DNA of 64,000 nt from CAVVIO01 sp963748095 (GCA_963748095.1 CAVVIO010000008.1:1-64000); one strand, 5' to 3'. Numbered from the stretch's first letter, positions 1-12,597 are shown. Notes: generated by a model not told the origin, from the letters alone. Program-made: numbers and translations.

Positions 1-327
1 TGAGGGATCATCCATACTGATCTTGATTAACCACCCTTCCCCATAGGGATCCTTGTTTACCTGGTCGGGAGCATCTTCCAACGCCTGGTTAATTTCCAGT
101 ACCTTGCCGGCTACCGGCATAAACAAGTCGGAAACGGTTTTAACTGCTTCGATAGTACCAAACACTTCTTCCTTTTCCAGTTGCTCTCCTTCGGTTTCTA
201 TTTCTATAAAAACAATATCTCCCAATTCGCCCTGGGCATATTCGGTGATGCCTACATAAGCTTCTTTACCTTCTGACCGTATCCATTCATGATCTTTGGT
301 GTACTTCAGGTTACCCGGAATATTCAT
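1..327 (-). CDS. gcvH: Glycine cleavage system H protein (3' end missing)
   Basis: The first 109 codons of the lipoyl carrier of the glycine cleavage system are present; the rest lies beyond the window edge. GcvH shuttles the aminomethyl group between the P, T and L proteins in the cytoplasm on a lipoylated lysine. That lysine is visible in the motif EAVKTVSD at about residue 63. The N-terminus reads MNIPGNLKYTKDHEWI, the usual KYTKDHEW start of the family, followed by GITEYAQGELGDIVF. The start is the ATG at 327. It lies downstream of sprA on the same strand, separated by 138 bases, a neighbourhood common in Bacteroidota. Confidence 0.95.
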   Translation of the reverse strand, partial: MNIPGNLKYTKDHEWIRSEGKEAYVGITEYAQGELGDIVFIEIETEGEQLEKEEVFGTIEAVKTVSDLFMPVAGKVLEINQALEDAPDQVNKDPYGEGWLIKISMDDPS

Positions 328-465
328 AATTTTAAACAGGTTATATAGTTAATAATGCTTCCAAAGTTACATTTTTTGGTTTATAAAACCATGATGATTG
401 TTATTTACGTTTTAATAGTTTTTCAACGAATTCTTAAACCGTTTACGATTAAATCTCCCTGCCCT

Positions 466-3400
466 TTATAACGAGAACCTGACACTGAACCCAACATTAG
501 TATCCGCCGTCAGGAAGGAGCGCGATGTGTAGGGCGTGTTAACGGTACGGTCGAAAAAGAACTGAATACTGAATCGTTCCGTAAGGTTATAATCAGCAGT
601 AAAATTAACCTTGAATATTTTCTGCCCTCCGGTTGACTGGTTAATTTCGTCCAGCGACAGAGGGGTTATGGAACGTATAACTGTCACGTTATCCCGTATC
701 GATAAATCGAACCTTAGGTTAAGATCACTTTTAAATGAACGCTGGTTAATAATAATAGGAACATCTTTAAAACGATAGCCCGTACCTATTACCAGCTCAT
801 TATTTCGTGTTTCGGTAAGCTGATTGTTAGTTAAGCTAAGGGCCAGCAACCGTGATTTATTGATCTCGAAACGGGTGATCAGGTTATTGATCCAGGTTAC
901 ATCCACCCCTATCAACGGATTTATTTCCTCGTTAATAGATACTGCATTAATCTGGTATTTCGGAATAAAATTATTTTGCAAATCACGTATATAACTGATC
1001 CCGTCTGCTGAGTTTGCCTCGTAATCCAAACTGGTGGTAAAATTGCCGACATTATATGTAGAGCGGTAAGAATGGGAAATATTAACTGACTGGAATACCC
1101 TTTTCAACATCTCTATTTGCGACAAACCATCGATAGATACCCGCCAGTTAGGTAACATCATCCATGGAAATGGTTTAAGTGTAATCCTTCCGGGGTTAAA
1201 GTTGCCATATGCTGCCATAAATGCAGGGATCAGAACTTCTGACGAAGTAGGGCCGTATCCATCGGTATAGCCGGTAGTGATTTCCTGAGTAATGGATCTG
1301 TTATATCCAATTCCACTGTTATCCACTTTTTGTTTATTAAGCCGTTCTGAAATGATTGTCCTGTATTCTTTAAATTTGTCGAATGTAGCGGATGCCCAGC
1401 CGTTTTTAGCAGAAGACTTTTCGAATGCAGTTCCCAGACTGATAAATGACATGGAAAAATTTCCGTTGGTAATACCGTTTTCATAAGAATAACTTACAAC
1501 AGAATCGGGATGATATACATAATATTCACTAAAACCCTCGGAATATTGACGCATGGCAGTAAAGTCGATACGGAACCCCTGGAAAGGTTCATATGTACCT
1601 CGGATATTGAAATCCTTGGAATTGGTCATGGTATAAGGATTGCTGAAAGTAGGATCCTTGGTGAGCCAATCGTAAACATTTCCTGCACGGTGTACAAAAT
1701 TCGGGTCCTGCCACCCGAGGATGAAAGGTATTCCCGGTGCATTGTTATAATTACTTGTACTTAATCCAAAGTAATCGGTTCCAGGCATATAGCCCATCAA
1801 ATAGGTTCCTCCATTCTGGCGGTATGTAGCCGAAAAATTCTTAAAGCCGGTTAACAACCTCACCGTGTTATCCATCACAAACACCAGGGGATTTTCGCCT
1901 TTTTCTACTTTCCCTTCGATATTAATAGTGGCTCCGGCATAAGTGCTGTCCATTGTTACTGTCAGCTTATTTTCATTGATAATATCTACTTTACCCTGAA
2001 TTTCCTTTCCCCCCGAATCAAGAATTTTTACCGTAACATCTTCTGTTCCCAATTTATGAATAATGTTTCTTGGGACATCTTTTTTCAAGTACACTCTTGG
2101 TTTTGTATAAGTTACCGTTTTGTAGCGTTTTTCAGATTCCTTTTTATTTCTACCACTGTATTTACTATTAATTCGTTTTACAAACCCAATTTTATTATAC
2201 AATGAATTCATGTTAAACTGGCTGGTAAATTGAATTGTATTTGAGTTTTTGAGATTATTCCCCAGATCGTTCCTGCGTGTGGGATCTCTTAGAATAGGAC
2301 CTATTTCCCATGAATAGTTACTGTTATAACGTGCCGACATGGTAATCCAGTTGAATATAGGTATCTTATTTATCGGGAGGGTATAATTCAGATCGAAGCT
2401 CTGGTTGAAATTGGTGTTCCTCCCCCCGTTTAATATGTTTGTCATAACCGAATCCTTCCACCTTTGATTATTGGGTTTGAACAGATCATAGGCGCCATTA
2501 GGTTCATCGATACGGGCAATATTACTGGCAGTGTATGTGAGTTTCAACGATCGTGTCAGGTCCCAGTTCATGGCATAGTTTCTGTTCCAGGTGAAATCCT
2601 TGCTGACCGTCGAATCAATTTTGATCTGGTAACCACTAAATATATTTTTCATTTTAACCTCACTGTAGTTCCTGTCCATAAAAGTGGAAAAAGTAAAACG
2701 CGACGGGTAAGGTGTAAAGTTAAAATCTCTGATTAACCTCAAGAGCAGGCGACTTAAACAGCTTCGACTTCCGAAAAGGCGTAATACTCTTGGGACGGGT
2801 ATTAAATACGTAATTTAATCCAAGGTTATATTTAATAATATTGTTATACTCTGTGGTGTAATTACGCGATGACACTTCACTAAATGCCACTGTGGCAGAT
2901 AAGTTACCTGGTGAAATAGGTTTAAATTTCTTAATTTCCTTGTTCCAGCGAACATTGGTGAAATTTATGCTTTTACGTTCCGTATAATCCTGCGATTCTT
3001 TTTTTATTTTTTTCTTTTCTTCCTTGGTTTTCGCGTTTTTCAGTATATCTTTCAACAGATACATCCGGATCTTTCGGATAGTACTGGGGATTAATTATAG
3101 ACCTTGATAAGCCGACGTACATAGGTATCGAAACCGCTGCTTTTTCAGGGAAAAATTTACCCAGTTCAAAGTTGGATGAAATATCATACTGAATAGTCTG
3201 TTCTTTCGGCCTTTCTTCTACAGTTTGTTCAACACCTCCAAATCCAGGCTGACTGGTACTTCCTGCAACTGATAATGTTCCGAAATCGGCTAACCGTGCC
3301 TGTAACCTCGCATTAGCCGCCCATCCGCCTTTGTTATTAAAGTCGGTTAACCTGAGTTCGTTTACCCACACTTCTGCTGATTTTGGAAGTCCGTCATTCG

Positions 3401-6400
3401 GATTCGTATTATTTCCGTCGCCGGGGTTTCGGATACCGATCATAACCTCGCGAATATTACTCAGATTAGGATTTCCTTTCACCTTTATAATGTTTTTACC
3501 ATCGGACTGCCTGTATATTTTAGTTATTGAATAATTAACAGGGTCCGATTCGATAGCCTGGTTTCTTTCTTTCTTAATCTCAACCAGCTTGTCAAGCAAG
3601 AGATCAATAGTGTTTTTATCAGGCCAAATGATAAGCTTGTTCGCATCGTTATCCTGATAATGTGCCGGAGGTGTTACTTCTAATGGTACTTCATACTCAT
3701 AAAAATTATCCTTATAATCCGATCCTATTCTGATAAATGCGGTAATATCATTGTTATTTAAAACCTTCCCGGGTATTGCCTCTGCATGAATAAACATTTT
3801 CAGCCGTTTATACTGTCTCAGATCGAGCTGTACATTTTTATAAACGGTACGGGCATCATTATCCGGTAAATCATCGACTTTCAACAATAAAGATTGCTCA
3901 TTTAATTGCCGTAGTTGCGGATTAGAAGGATCGATCACCCGGTCGATACCGGGAGGTAATAAATAATTCACAGGCGATTTTTCTCCGTTTTCCTCAATAT
4001 TAACGGCTGAAACATCGAAGGAACCACTACTGTTCTGATCAGTAAGCGATGGGCCTCCGTCATTTAATCCCAGTTTATATTCCCTCCATTCACCCCTTAC
4101 AAGATCAAGTGTAGCAAAACGCATGATCACCGGTTTCTGGAAATGGGTAAGGAACATTCGCATGAAACGGATCGACTTAAAGTCTTCAATTGGCCCTACT
4201 TTATTCTCATAATCGGAAATAGGGATGCGGAACTGATACCATGTTACTTCCGAATTTTTACCGTTTTTGAATGTTGCTAAATATTTTTGTTCATCGGTGA
4301 TAAAATTCTTACCTACTACCATGTCCTCAGGCCGCATACTTACATGATACTGGAAATAGGTTTCGGTTTCATTCAGCGTATTATCACGATTAATATCTTC
4401 GACATCGGGTGATGTCTTATTTGCTGCGGCATAATCGCCCACCGATTGTGAAGAAGTAGGTGAATTACCATCCACACCGTTATAATTTTTATACCTGTCA
4501 AGAATGTTTAAATTTTCATCGTCATAATCTGATCCCAGGAAATAGTGAAAATCATCGCTCGATGGATCATTTAACATTTGCTCATATACCGCAGGATCAA
4601 CTTTGGCCTTTAATTTTTCCAGGTATGTTTTGAAAAAGCTTTTTTCATTGTTATCTGTAAGACCGTCGAAACCGACATCCTGGTATTTCCTGGCTGTAGG
4701 ATCGTTATCAAAAGCAGTCACATAAGATTGCGAACGTGGAACCAGTCCCCATGCAGTAGTATCTACCCCGTATATGGAATCACTTGTAGGCAACCCGTTT
4801 TCAAATGCTTTTCTGGAATCACGCAGGATATCCTCCGAAACTTCACCCAGGTTAAAATACAAATCACCTCCGGGGTTCAGGGTGTCTTCCACAAATGGAT
4901 CCATTAACCAGAACTCAATGTATTCCACATTCGATGTTTCAAAATCGCTGGTTTGTATTTCTCGCATCATACCTCCCCAGCGAGAAGCCGGATCGTTAAG
5001 CTGATCTTTATTGTTTACTCCTTTCGATATTCCCGGAACGCCGTCAACATCGTAATTATAAGGTCCTCTTTCATTGGGATAAAAAGCCAGATTCAATACT
5101 GATAAAGTATTATTAAAAGTGGTTTCGCTTTGCCTGTTCGGAAATACTTCCTGCTCAGTAATTTCCCTGACGTAATTACTCGACTGCATATCGGCAGTAA
5201 TGTTCGAAGGTGTTTGCGAACGGTTCCTGGTAAACAGGGGATCAATAACATACCAGGCAAGCTTAGCCCTGTTGTATCCGTATTCCAGATTATTGTTCAG
5301 GTTACCTTCCGGAAACATCGTATTATTCTCGGGAGTACTGGCCAGTACCCAGGCAGGCATGCTTTTCATGTCGATTTTAGTCTGGGCTCCTTCAAAATCA
5401 TCAATGTAAGCCACTCCGTTCTTACCTATAGCTTTGGCCTGCCCGGGAATAAGCTGTGCAAATTCCGCATCAAGGGCTATACTTGAAGGTTCTTTTGTTT
5501 CAAGGAATGGCAGTTTATCGATAAGATTGGTAAGTAACTGCGATTTTGTCCGGTAACTGGTATTCAAACCCCAGATGGTATTGGAAATAGGCTCTTCACC
5601 CATGTTCACTTTTTGAGTCAAAGGCCGTTCCGTAAGGTTCATAACCGTACCACCAATGTTAAAATTATCGGAGATTCTATAATCAAGGTGTGTTCCTACC
5701 AGGGTTTTGGTTTGTATATTGAACAATGAATTGCTTTCGAGTGAAATATTCAGAGGTGTCCCCGATTCCAGTAAACCCTGGTTAAGAATTTTTACCCTGC
5801 CAAGCGTATAATCAACAGTATAATCTATATTCTCTGTAAGTTGAATTCCACCAGCAGTTACCTTTACCGATCCCTGCGGAATATTCATGGCATTCAACTG
5901 TATTTCGGAACTGGATGAAGACTGATAACTACCAGCAAGAAAGAATTTATTTTTTTCAGCAATCTGTTGTGCTTTGGTTTGTGTAGAATCGTACAATTCC
6001 TGGTAAACATACTTATCTGCAATCGTATTATTAGCCGGATTATTTCCCACTATGGCCTTGCGAAGGTCACGGCCGAAGGGTTCGAGTACCGGAAAAATAA
6101 TTCTACCTGAAGAAGCAAGAATGGTGGTTCCTTCTATAAAGTCGAACATCCCGTCGGGATTTGGCTCATTATGTGAATCGAGATTATCCAGGTTCAGCAC
6201 CTGCAACAATGCAGAATCTTTGATAGCCCCTTCGTTAATGTAATTTACCGGTGCCCCGGTTTGGTCATTCCTGTAAAAAACATTAAGCATGAAGTTCTTA
6301 TTACTGACCTGGTAGGCGCCTATCGAATAAATATTTTTCATCATCAACTGCCAGTTCGGATATTTTGGCGTAAGGTTTGTGCCCTTTATCAACTTTAAGA

Positions 6401-7934
6401 TCAGCGTACTGGGAGCACTGTAACCATCTGTCGAAAGTTCACCCACCTTATAGGTTTTTCCTTTATATGTATACACATAAGCTACGGCCAATATCTCATC
6501 GTTTCGCAGGGCCGAATTCAACGAAATATACCCCAGCTGGCGGTTAACGGTAAATTCTCTGTCCGAAAGCTTTCTGGCATTTTCAACCTTTTCATAATCC
6601 TGGCCGCTTTTAAAACTATATATATCATTCAGCGGTTGAAGCGCTCCTGTAACTGTATTGATATTTCTTATTCCCTGTGTTCCTGCCATTGTATTATACA
6701 AAGCATTCGACTGATTATTTGCCGGTAAAACCCCTTGAATCGCATGTATAAGATTGTTATCACCGTAAAAGTTTGGCTCGTTATCGGGGTTGTAACTTTC
6801 ACCGAGATCCATAAATGCCACAATATTACGGGCATTTTCAAAATCACTGGTTTTATTGGTTACCCACACTTCGATTTGTTCTATTCGTACTCCCGATTCT
6901 ATATAAGGCAGGTTTTTCAGCCAGCTATTATAATGATCCTTAAAGAACTGTGACAAGAAGAAATTCCGGTTAGCATCATATTGGTCCACATTGATACTGA
7001 AATCGGTTTGCTGAGCGCCACCCTGTACCTGAATGGAAGAAGATTCACCCCTCTGGTGGCTGAACACATTTGTCATTGTAAGTTTTCCGAATTGCAATTC
7101 TGTCTTCAGTCCGAATAAACTTTGACTACCGGTAATTAAAGATCCCGGCAATGGAAAGTTTACATTCCCCGCTTGAATTTTTTTAATGATATCATCCTCT
7201 TTACCGGTGTATTCCAGTTTGGTCTTATTATCAAAATCAAATGTTGCTTCTGTATTATAATTGATTCCCAATTGCATTTTATCACCTATCGATCCGGTAA
7301 CATTCATCTGAATTTTTTCCTTGAACGTGAAGGAGCCGTTCTTACGGTTTCTGACGGAAAGTTGCGGATTATCGATCTTCGAGACATTATATCCGAAAAT
7401 GAGTTCGGCAGAACCTTGTGGCGTTATATTAATGGCATCGGTGCCAAAAACTTTGTCAAGCGCCTCACTTCCAAGGTGTAAACTTTTCATGAAGGAAGGA
7501 CCTTTCCCCCCGGTGGATTCTTTTGATTTCTTGTACCAATATTCTTTTAATGCCTCATCGTTTTGAAATTTTCTGTATTCCTTTATAGACATTGAACTGG
7601 GCGGTCTATAATCGATATCACCGACTTTCTGTGAGAAAATATACCTACGCGTAAGCGGATCAAAAATGACCGAAGATTTTATGTTAGAGGGATTACCCAG
7701 TAATAAAGGGGATTCTGATTCTGTTGAAGGGACAGGATAATTTTTCTCCTTCAGCGGATACCTCAACCTTGTGGTATCGCCGGCTGTTGTGTCAGGAGGA
7801 GGTTCGAAAACCCCGGTAAAACTTGCAGCTACTAATTTACCTACTTTAAAATCTCCGGGAATAAAAGTTCTTCCCAGGATAATAAGGCTGACTAATATTT
7901 TTAAGTATTTGGTTTTCCGGTTCAAGAAATACAC
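466..7934 (-). CDS. sprA: T9SS translocon / gliding protein SprA, with two apparent frameshifts
   Basis: SprA (Sov) is the giant outer-membrane barrel through which type IX substrates leave the periplasm. Three consecutive minus-strand frames (7934-2973, 3064-2720, 2742-466) together give about 2488 residues, the family's usual size. The total length is two bases over a multiple of three, as expected for two +1 shifts. One lies near 3045-3064, where PKDPDV must run into LLKDILKNA. The other lies at 2740-2743, where KSPAL must run into RLIRDFNF. Family-typical text includes SINFTNVR and LFKSP. The N-terminus has a hydrophobic export segment. The start at 7934 sits 18 bases after the ruvA stop, so the two are probably cotranscribed. 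No stop falls in the joined frame, so I read this as a live gene with sequence errors (see findings). Confidence 0.9.
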
Positions 7935-7952
7935 TTGAAAAAGATTAACGAT

Positions 7953-8534
7953 CTATAAAACTTTAAGCGCTGTTTTGATAACATCTTCTACAGAAAAATC
8001 CTTGTGTTCTGCAAGAATTTTGTGTATAGCCTTATTTACGGCATTTTTGTTAAATCCTAATAATACTAATGCAGATAACGCCTCTTCTTCAATTGTATTG
8101 TCTTTTATTGTAAATATTTCATGCTCTTCGGAAACCTTTCCCATTTTATCTTTCAAGTCAACAATTATTCTTTCAGCTGACTTGGCTCCGATACCCTTAA
8201 TGCTTTTTAAAATATTCACATTCTCTTCAACAATAGCATGCTGAATTTCATAGGGGCTAAGTGAGGATAACATCATACGGGCAGTATTGGCCCCTACGCC
8301 CGAAACTGAAATTAATTGCCGGAATGTTTCCCTTTCACTTTTTGTATAAAATCCAAATAATACATGTGCATCTTCACGAATTACCTGGTGAAGATAGATC
8401 CGGCATTCATCCAGTTTTTGTATTTCCGTATAGCAATAAAGAGAAATATTGATGTAATAGCCCACACCCGAGGCTTCGATCACAACATAGGTAGGGGTTA
8501 CTTCAACGATTTTACCATAAATATATTCAAACAT
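7953..8534 (-). CDS. ruvA: Holliday junction helicase subunit RuvA
   Basis: RuvA binds four-way DNA junctions as a tetramer and loads RuvB for branch migration during recombination repair. The 193-residue length is normal. Residues 1-60 form the OB-fold domain (MFEYIYGKIVEVTPTYV). Two helix-hairpin-helix motifs follow, SVSGVGANTARMMLS and SIKGIGAKSAERI, and a C-terminal RuvB-binding domain of about 45 residues ends in VIKTALKVL. It is the first gene of a probable ruvA-sprA transcript. A TATTTTTG box 57 bases upstream may be its promoter. Confidence 0.96.
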   Translation of the reverse strand: MFEYIYGKIVEVTPTYVVIEASGVGYYINISLYCYTEIQKLDECRIYLHQVIREDAHVLFGFYTKSERETFRQLISVSGVGANTARMMLSSLSPYEIQHAIVEENVNILKSIKGIGAKSAERIIVDLKDKMGKVSEEHEIFTIKDNTIEEEALSALVLLGFNKNAVNKAIHKILAEHKDFSVEDVIKTALKVL

Positions 8535-8590
8535 AATTTTGCTCTTAAGGTGTCAGTCGCTTCTAATTTAATATACCTTACAAACCTCTG

Positions 8591-8598
8591 CAAAAATA
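8591..8598 (-). promoter_or_regulatory. Candidate -7 box upstream of ruvA
   Basis: On the minus strand this reads TATTTTTG, matching the Bacteroidota -7 consensus TAnnTTTG. No convincing TTTG -33 box lies 19 bases further upstream. The position fits a leader of about 50 bases for ruvA. Confidence 0.3.
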
Positions 8599-8630
8599 TA
8601 TAAAAATAAAAATGCGGATTTCAACAAGGA

Positions 8631-9683
8631 TCAACCTTCTGAAATGTCATAGGATTTTAGCGGATCTTTGGTGATTTCTTTATAATTCTCACGATTATTA
8701 TATATATCACAGGCCATATAAATTGCTTTCCGTAATGAATCAGGTTCGGCTATTCCTTTCCCGGCAATTTCATAGGCTGTCCCATGAGCCGGTGAAGTAC
8801 GGACAATAGGCAAGCCGGCAGTGAAATTAACCCCCCCCTCTACCATTAAGGCTTTAAACGGTATCAGACCCTGGTCATGATACATGGCTAATACAGCATC
8901 AAATTTTTTGTAATTAGCTGCACCAAAAAAACCGTCAGCAGGGAATGGCCCCAATGCAATGATATTTTCTTCTCTTGCAGCTTCAATAGCTGGAATGATC
9001 TCTTTCTGTTCTTCATCTCCCATCAATCCGTTATCGCCGGCATGCGGATTAAGTCCGAGTACAGCAATCCGGGGTCCCCGAATATTAAAATCTGCAAGAA
9101 GAGAATGATTGAGTAAACGAAGTTTATTCAAAATAGTGTCACGGGTAATATATTCCGAAACTTTCATAAGGGGTACATGCCCGGTTACTACACCGACTTT
9201 AAATAATTCATTTGCCATTAGCATGAGTACGCCATTCGATTTAAACCGGGATTCGAAAAATTCGGTATGCCCGGCAAATGCAAATCTATCTGATTGAATA
9301 TTGTATTTACTTATAGGGCCTGTTACCAACGCATCGATTTTTTTATCGGCCAGGTCCTGTGTAGCTGCTTCCAGTGCCAGATAAGACCCTTCTCCAGCCT
9401 GTGTGGTTGATCTTCCTAATTCCACACGTACTTCGTCATCCATACAGTTAATGATATTGGCCCGTTTCGGGTTAGCTTCCTCAGGAGATCTTATTGTGTT
9501 AAAACTGAAGTTTTCTATATCGATTGCTTTACGGTGATATGCAGCTACCTTAGGAGATCCATAAACAATTGGTGTACACATATCAAACATACGGTTGTCA
9601 AGCAAGGCTTTTATAATTACCTCATAACTAATGCTGTTGATATCTCCCTGGGTTATTCCTAATTTAATTTTTTCTGTTTTCAT
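8631..9683 (-). CDS. pdxA: 4-hydroxythreonine-4-phosphate dehydrogenase
   Basis: PdxA oxidises 4-phosphohydroxy-L-threonine with NAD in the DXP-dependent route to pyridoxal phosphate. The protein has 350 residues, normal for the family. It starts with LGITQGDINSISYEV, the N-terminal PdxA signature. Metal-binding histidines are in FAGHTEFFES, LGLNPHAGDNGLMGDEE and AMYHDQGLIPFKAL. The closing signature is RTSPAHGTAYEIAGKG. Vitamin B6 made through this route shares the precursor DXP with the isoprenoid pathway, whose dxr gene lies 5 kb away. The start codon is ATG at 9683. I see no clear promoter. Confidence 0.96.
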   Translation of the reverse strand: MKTEKIKLGITQGDINSISYEVIIKALLDNRMFDMCTPIVYGSPKVAAYHRKAIDIENFSFNTIRSPEEANPKRANIINCMDDEVRVELGRSTTQAGEGSYLALEAATQDLADKKIDALVTGPISKYNIQSDRFAFAGHTEFFESRFKSNGVLMLMANELFKVGVVTGHVPLMKVSEYITRDTILNKLRLLNHSLLADFNIRGPRIAVLGLNPHAGDNGLMGDEEQKEIIPAIEAAREENIIALGPFPADGFFGAANYKKFDAVLAMYHDQGLIPFKALMVEGGVNFTAGLPIVRTSPAHGTAYEIAGKGIAEPDSLRKAIYMACDIYNNRENYKEITKDPLKSYDISEG

Positions 9684-9824
9684 TTACCCGTTAATATTTA
9701 CGGTAGTTTATATAATAGCTATATTCAAATAATCCTGCTATCCGATTTACAGATAGCAAAACCGTAAAATTAACAATTTCACGCTATTAATTTTTATTAT
9801 TCACTTCTACTTTAACAGAATCTT

Positions 9825-10191
9825 TCACAGATTACTGAAATAATCTTTCAGAATAACTTTTTTAAGTTCTCTTTCTAATATCAGGGCAGTAATAACTTCA
9901 ACCAACCCGTTTTCAGACTGTTCCTTAGCCCTTTTTCTTATAGAGTTTTCATGAATATCAATCCGATATAGTAAAGCGTACAATTTTGTAATGTCGGAGT
10001 TCATCAATTCAGTTACATGTAATGAGTAACTGTTTGAATAATACAGGATAAGCATATTGAAGATCATCTGGAAAATCAACCTCTAACCCGAATTGGTTGA
10101 AATCTTTAATAACCTGTAAAGCAGTTTTTCGAATAATTTCAGAATTATCCTTGTATTTAGCTAAAGCGGCACTGTTTAACAAGGGTTCCAT
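9825..10191 (-). CDS. Conserved hypothetical protein, one apparent frameshift
   Basis: I do not recognise this family. Two overlapping minus-strand frames (10191-10009 and 10079-9825) join into about 121 residues if one base is skipped near 10015-10030. There, FKQLL runs into HVTELMNSDITKLYALLYRIDIHE. The length of 367 bases is one over a multiple of three, as this predicts. The product is soluble, helical and charged, with no signal peptide or membrane segment. Its C-terminal half (SIRKRAKEQ ... ALILERELKK) looks like a long amphipathic helix. It follows the DUF4837 gene by 18 bases, so the two are probably cotranscribed. A housekeeping role is possible but cannot be inferred from sequence. 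Confidence 0.6.
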
Positions 10192-10209
10192 TCTGATAAA
10201 TTAAAAATA

Positions 10210-11218
10210 TTATTTCGCTGGCGGCTGATCGTTAATTTTCAGGGAGTAAATAACTGCCTCTACCTGCCGGACCAGGTTCATTTTACTTTTTCCAGGAGCA
10301 AAGACAAAACCTTCAACCGTAACAATACGGTCTCTTTTAACGTCAACAACTGAAAGGCTTACAAATGGCCCTCCCATTGAAATGCCATTTTTCATTTTCC
10401 ACAAACCTCTTAATTGGGCAACGACACCAAGTCCTTTTATTTTATATTCTGATCAATACCGGTTTAAATTCATGTTCGGTAGTCATATACGAACCTTTAA
10501 TTTCTCCGGGAACATATTTTTTTACAAACTGGTCTCTTTTTTTCATCAGGTAATCCAGGGTAAATGTATTTTTGTCTTTATATGGATAGAAATAGATCAG
10601 CACACCCTGGACGACGTCTCCCATATCCTGATCTAACCAAACAAAATTGGAAGAATCGACCGCCAGGCGATATCCATTTGGAATAGTCAGTTCTACATGA
10701 TGTTCTTTCTCCAGTTTTAATTTTAAGTCCAATTGCTGATTCTTTTTGTAGTTATCCATCAATCTTTTACGCTCCATGTTTTGCAGGTAATTAACCAGCT
10801 TAGCCTGGTTATCGCGTAATAACTTTACCATGGATGAATCACTGTTTGCAACAATGTTCAGAACGATCTGGGGTTTAGCCCATAAATCTTTCTGTATTAT
10901 AATTTTTGGCTCTTTGAAATCGGGTGAAATTTTGGCAACCAGTATGTTACGCTGTGATTTAAATACATTACCAAAAGCATCATGTGGTATCTGCATAACA
11001 TTGAACAGCGGTTCCGGCTGGGGTAACCCCACCTGATCTGCTTCCAATATCTTTCTGAATTCTTCTCCTACCGCCGATTTCCAATATGATTCATCCAAAA
11101 CCAGGATTACATCACCCGCATTACCTGTAACTGCCGGTAATAAAACTGTCTGACTGTTCTTACAAGAAACAGCAGTTAATGTAATGAATAGTGCAGGTAT
11201 TATTTTTCTAAGATTCAT
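10210..11218 (-). CDS. DUF4837 family lipoprotein, one apparent frameshift
   Basis: This is an exported protein of the DUF4837 family, which is found in Bacteroidota and has no known function. The upstream frame (11218-10442) begins with a lipoprotein-type signal, MNLRKIIPALFITLTAVSCK, cysteine at residue 19. A run of family text follows (GDVILVLDESYWKSAVGEEF). It stops early at KPVLIRI. The family's usual C-terminal block, LWKMKNGISMGGPFVSL followed by VTVEGFVFAPGK, continues in another frame (10404-10210). Skipping one base near 10440-10460 joins them. The total of 1009 bases is one over a multiple of three. The mature protein would sit in the periplasm or outer membrane, about 335 residues in all. 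Confidence 0.75.
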
Positions 11219-11324
11219 TGTATGATGTTTTAAACATAAAATTACAAAAAAAATATTGGGAAAGTTAACTTCAAAAAACCTGCCAATTTACAGAAATTTC
11301 AGGGTTGTCTTAATTTTTATCAGA

Positions 11325-12551
11325 TTATTTACCAGGATAAACCCAAATGTTAATCTTCTGACCTGGATATAGTTCATTATCGGTGATATTATTCCAGGCT
11401 TTCAGGCTTTCTACCGTGCAATTATAATTCATTGCAATTTTATGAAAAAATTCACCCTGACGTACAATGTGGATAATTTTCATTTTCCCTTTTGTAGAAG
11501 AAGCGCTTGCAACAGTTTCGAGGTAACCTGACTTTTTTTGCCGGTAAGCCAGTAAATTATTTTCGTTCGCAAGATAAAGGCTGACCTTTCCTGCGGGAAT
11601 TACCAATAACGCCGGATGATTTAGTTCCGGGATATAATCCCTCTTATACATCGGATTCAAAAACCGTAAAGTATCTATTGGAACAGCTATTGTTTTACTT
11701 ATCTGCTGAAAACTAACCGCGTAACTGATCCGTAAAGTATCTGTGTTGTAAAAATCAAACTCCTCATTTAAAGGCTTAAAATTGTATTGTGAATAAAAAT
11801 TCATCAGGTAATTTACCGCAATAAATGCCGGCAGGTATCGCTGTGATTGCTCCGACAAATAGGGTCTTATTTCCCAGTACCCGGTTTTTCCCCCGGAACG
11901 CTCGATGGCCTTACGCACTTCTCCGGGTCCACCGTTATATGCTGCAATTACCAGTTGCCAATCGTGAAAGGTCCCATAAAGATATTTCAAATACCTACAG
12001 GCCGCATCCGTTGACTTATACAAATCCATGCGTTCATCAATGTAAGAATCGACCTGTAAATCGAACAGTTTGCAGGTATTATACAAAAATTGCCATAATC
12101 CTGTCGCTCCCGATGCTGAGCGGGCCCGCGGATTGAGACCTGATTCTATCACCGTCAGGTATTTTAATTCGAGTGGCAGGTCGTATTTATCCAGGTACGC
12201 TTCGAAAACCGGAAAATATATTCCGGCCCTGCCTAGGACCCTTTCAAATTCGGATCTCCGTTCTTTAGTATATATATCAATGTATTCTTTTACATATTTA
12301 TTATAATCCAATTCAACAGGTGTTTTTTTATTGAGTTCAGCAATACGGTATTCGTAATACATATCCGGAAATATCTGTAAAGAATCAGATGTAAAATTTT
12401 TCGGATTAAAAAAGGCATTGTCCGTAATGGTATTTATTTCCTTTTTATTGGCCGATATATCGAAAATCAGATCATTTACAGGTACAATCAGCTTAACCAG
12501 ACAAAGAAACAGGAATACAAAAAAAATCTTTATGAGAAATGGTTTGGACAA
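11325..12551 (-). CDS. LysM-containing lytic transglycosylase (MltD-like)
   Basis: A 408-residue periplasmic enzyme predicted to cleave peptidoglycan glycan strands with 1,6-anhydro product formation. An N-terminal hydrophobic segment (IFFVFLFLCLVKLIV) serves as signal or anchor. The SLT domain spans about residues 115-270. It has the catalytic glutamate in LTVIESGLNPRA, then SGATGLWQF and VIAAYNGGPGEV, all classic transglycosylase motifs. A single LysM domain closes the protein (IVRQGEFFHKIAMNY ... LYPGQKINIW), and it should bind peptidoglycan. MltD of Escherichia coli has the same order. The next gene, DUF4837, starts 106 bases downstream and could share the transcript. Confidence 0.9.
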   Translation of the reverse strand: MSKPFLIKIFFVFLFLCLVKLIVPVNDLIFDISANKKEINTITDNAFFNPKNFTSDSLQIFPDMYYEYRIAELNKKTPVELDYNKYVKEYIDIYTKERRSEFERVLGRAGIYFPVFEAYLDKYDLPLELKYLTVIESGLNPRARSASGATGLWQFLYNTCKLFDLQVDSYIDERMDLYKSTDAACRYLKYLYGTFHDWQLVIAAYNGGPGEVRKAIERSGGKTGYWEIRPYLSEQSQRYLPAFIAVNYLMNFYSQYNFKPLNEEFDFYNTDTLRISYAVSFQQISKTIAVPIDTLRFLNPMYKRDYIPELNHPALLVIPAGKVSLYLANENNLLAYRQKKSGYLETVASASSTKGKMKIIHIVRQGEFFHKIAMNYNCTVESLKAWNNITDNELYPGQKINIWVYPGK

Positions 12552-12589
12552 AATACTGTGTTTTAAAAAATCAAAATAAATGAATACGA

Positions 12590-12597
12590 CAAAGATA
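12590..12597 (-). promoter_or_regulatory. Candidate -7 box for the lytic transglycosylase gene
   Basis: The minus strand reads TATCTTTG, an exact TAnnTTTG match, 39 bases before the start codon. No TTTG was seen at the usual -33 distance. Confidence 0.35.

Noticed and set aside
466..7934. sprA as a true pseudogene
   Set aside because: The joined frame is full length, keeps family motifs on both sides of each break and has no further stops.
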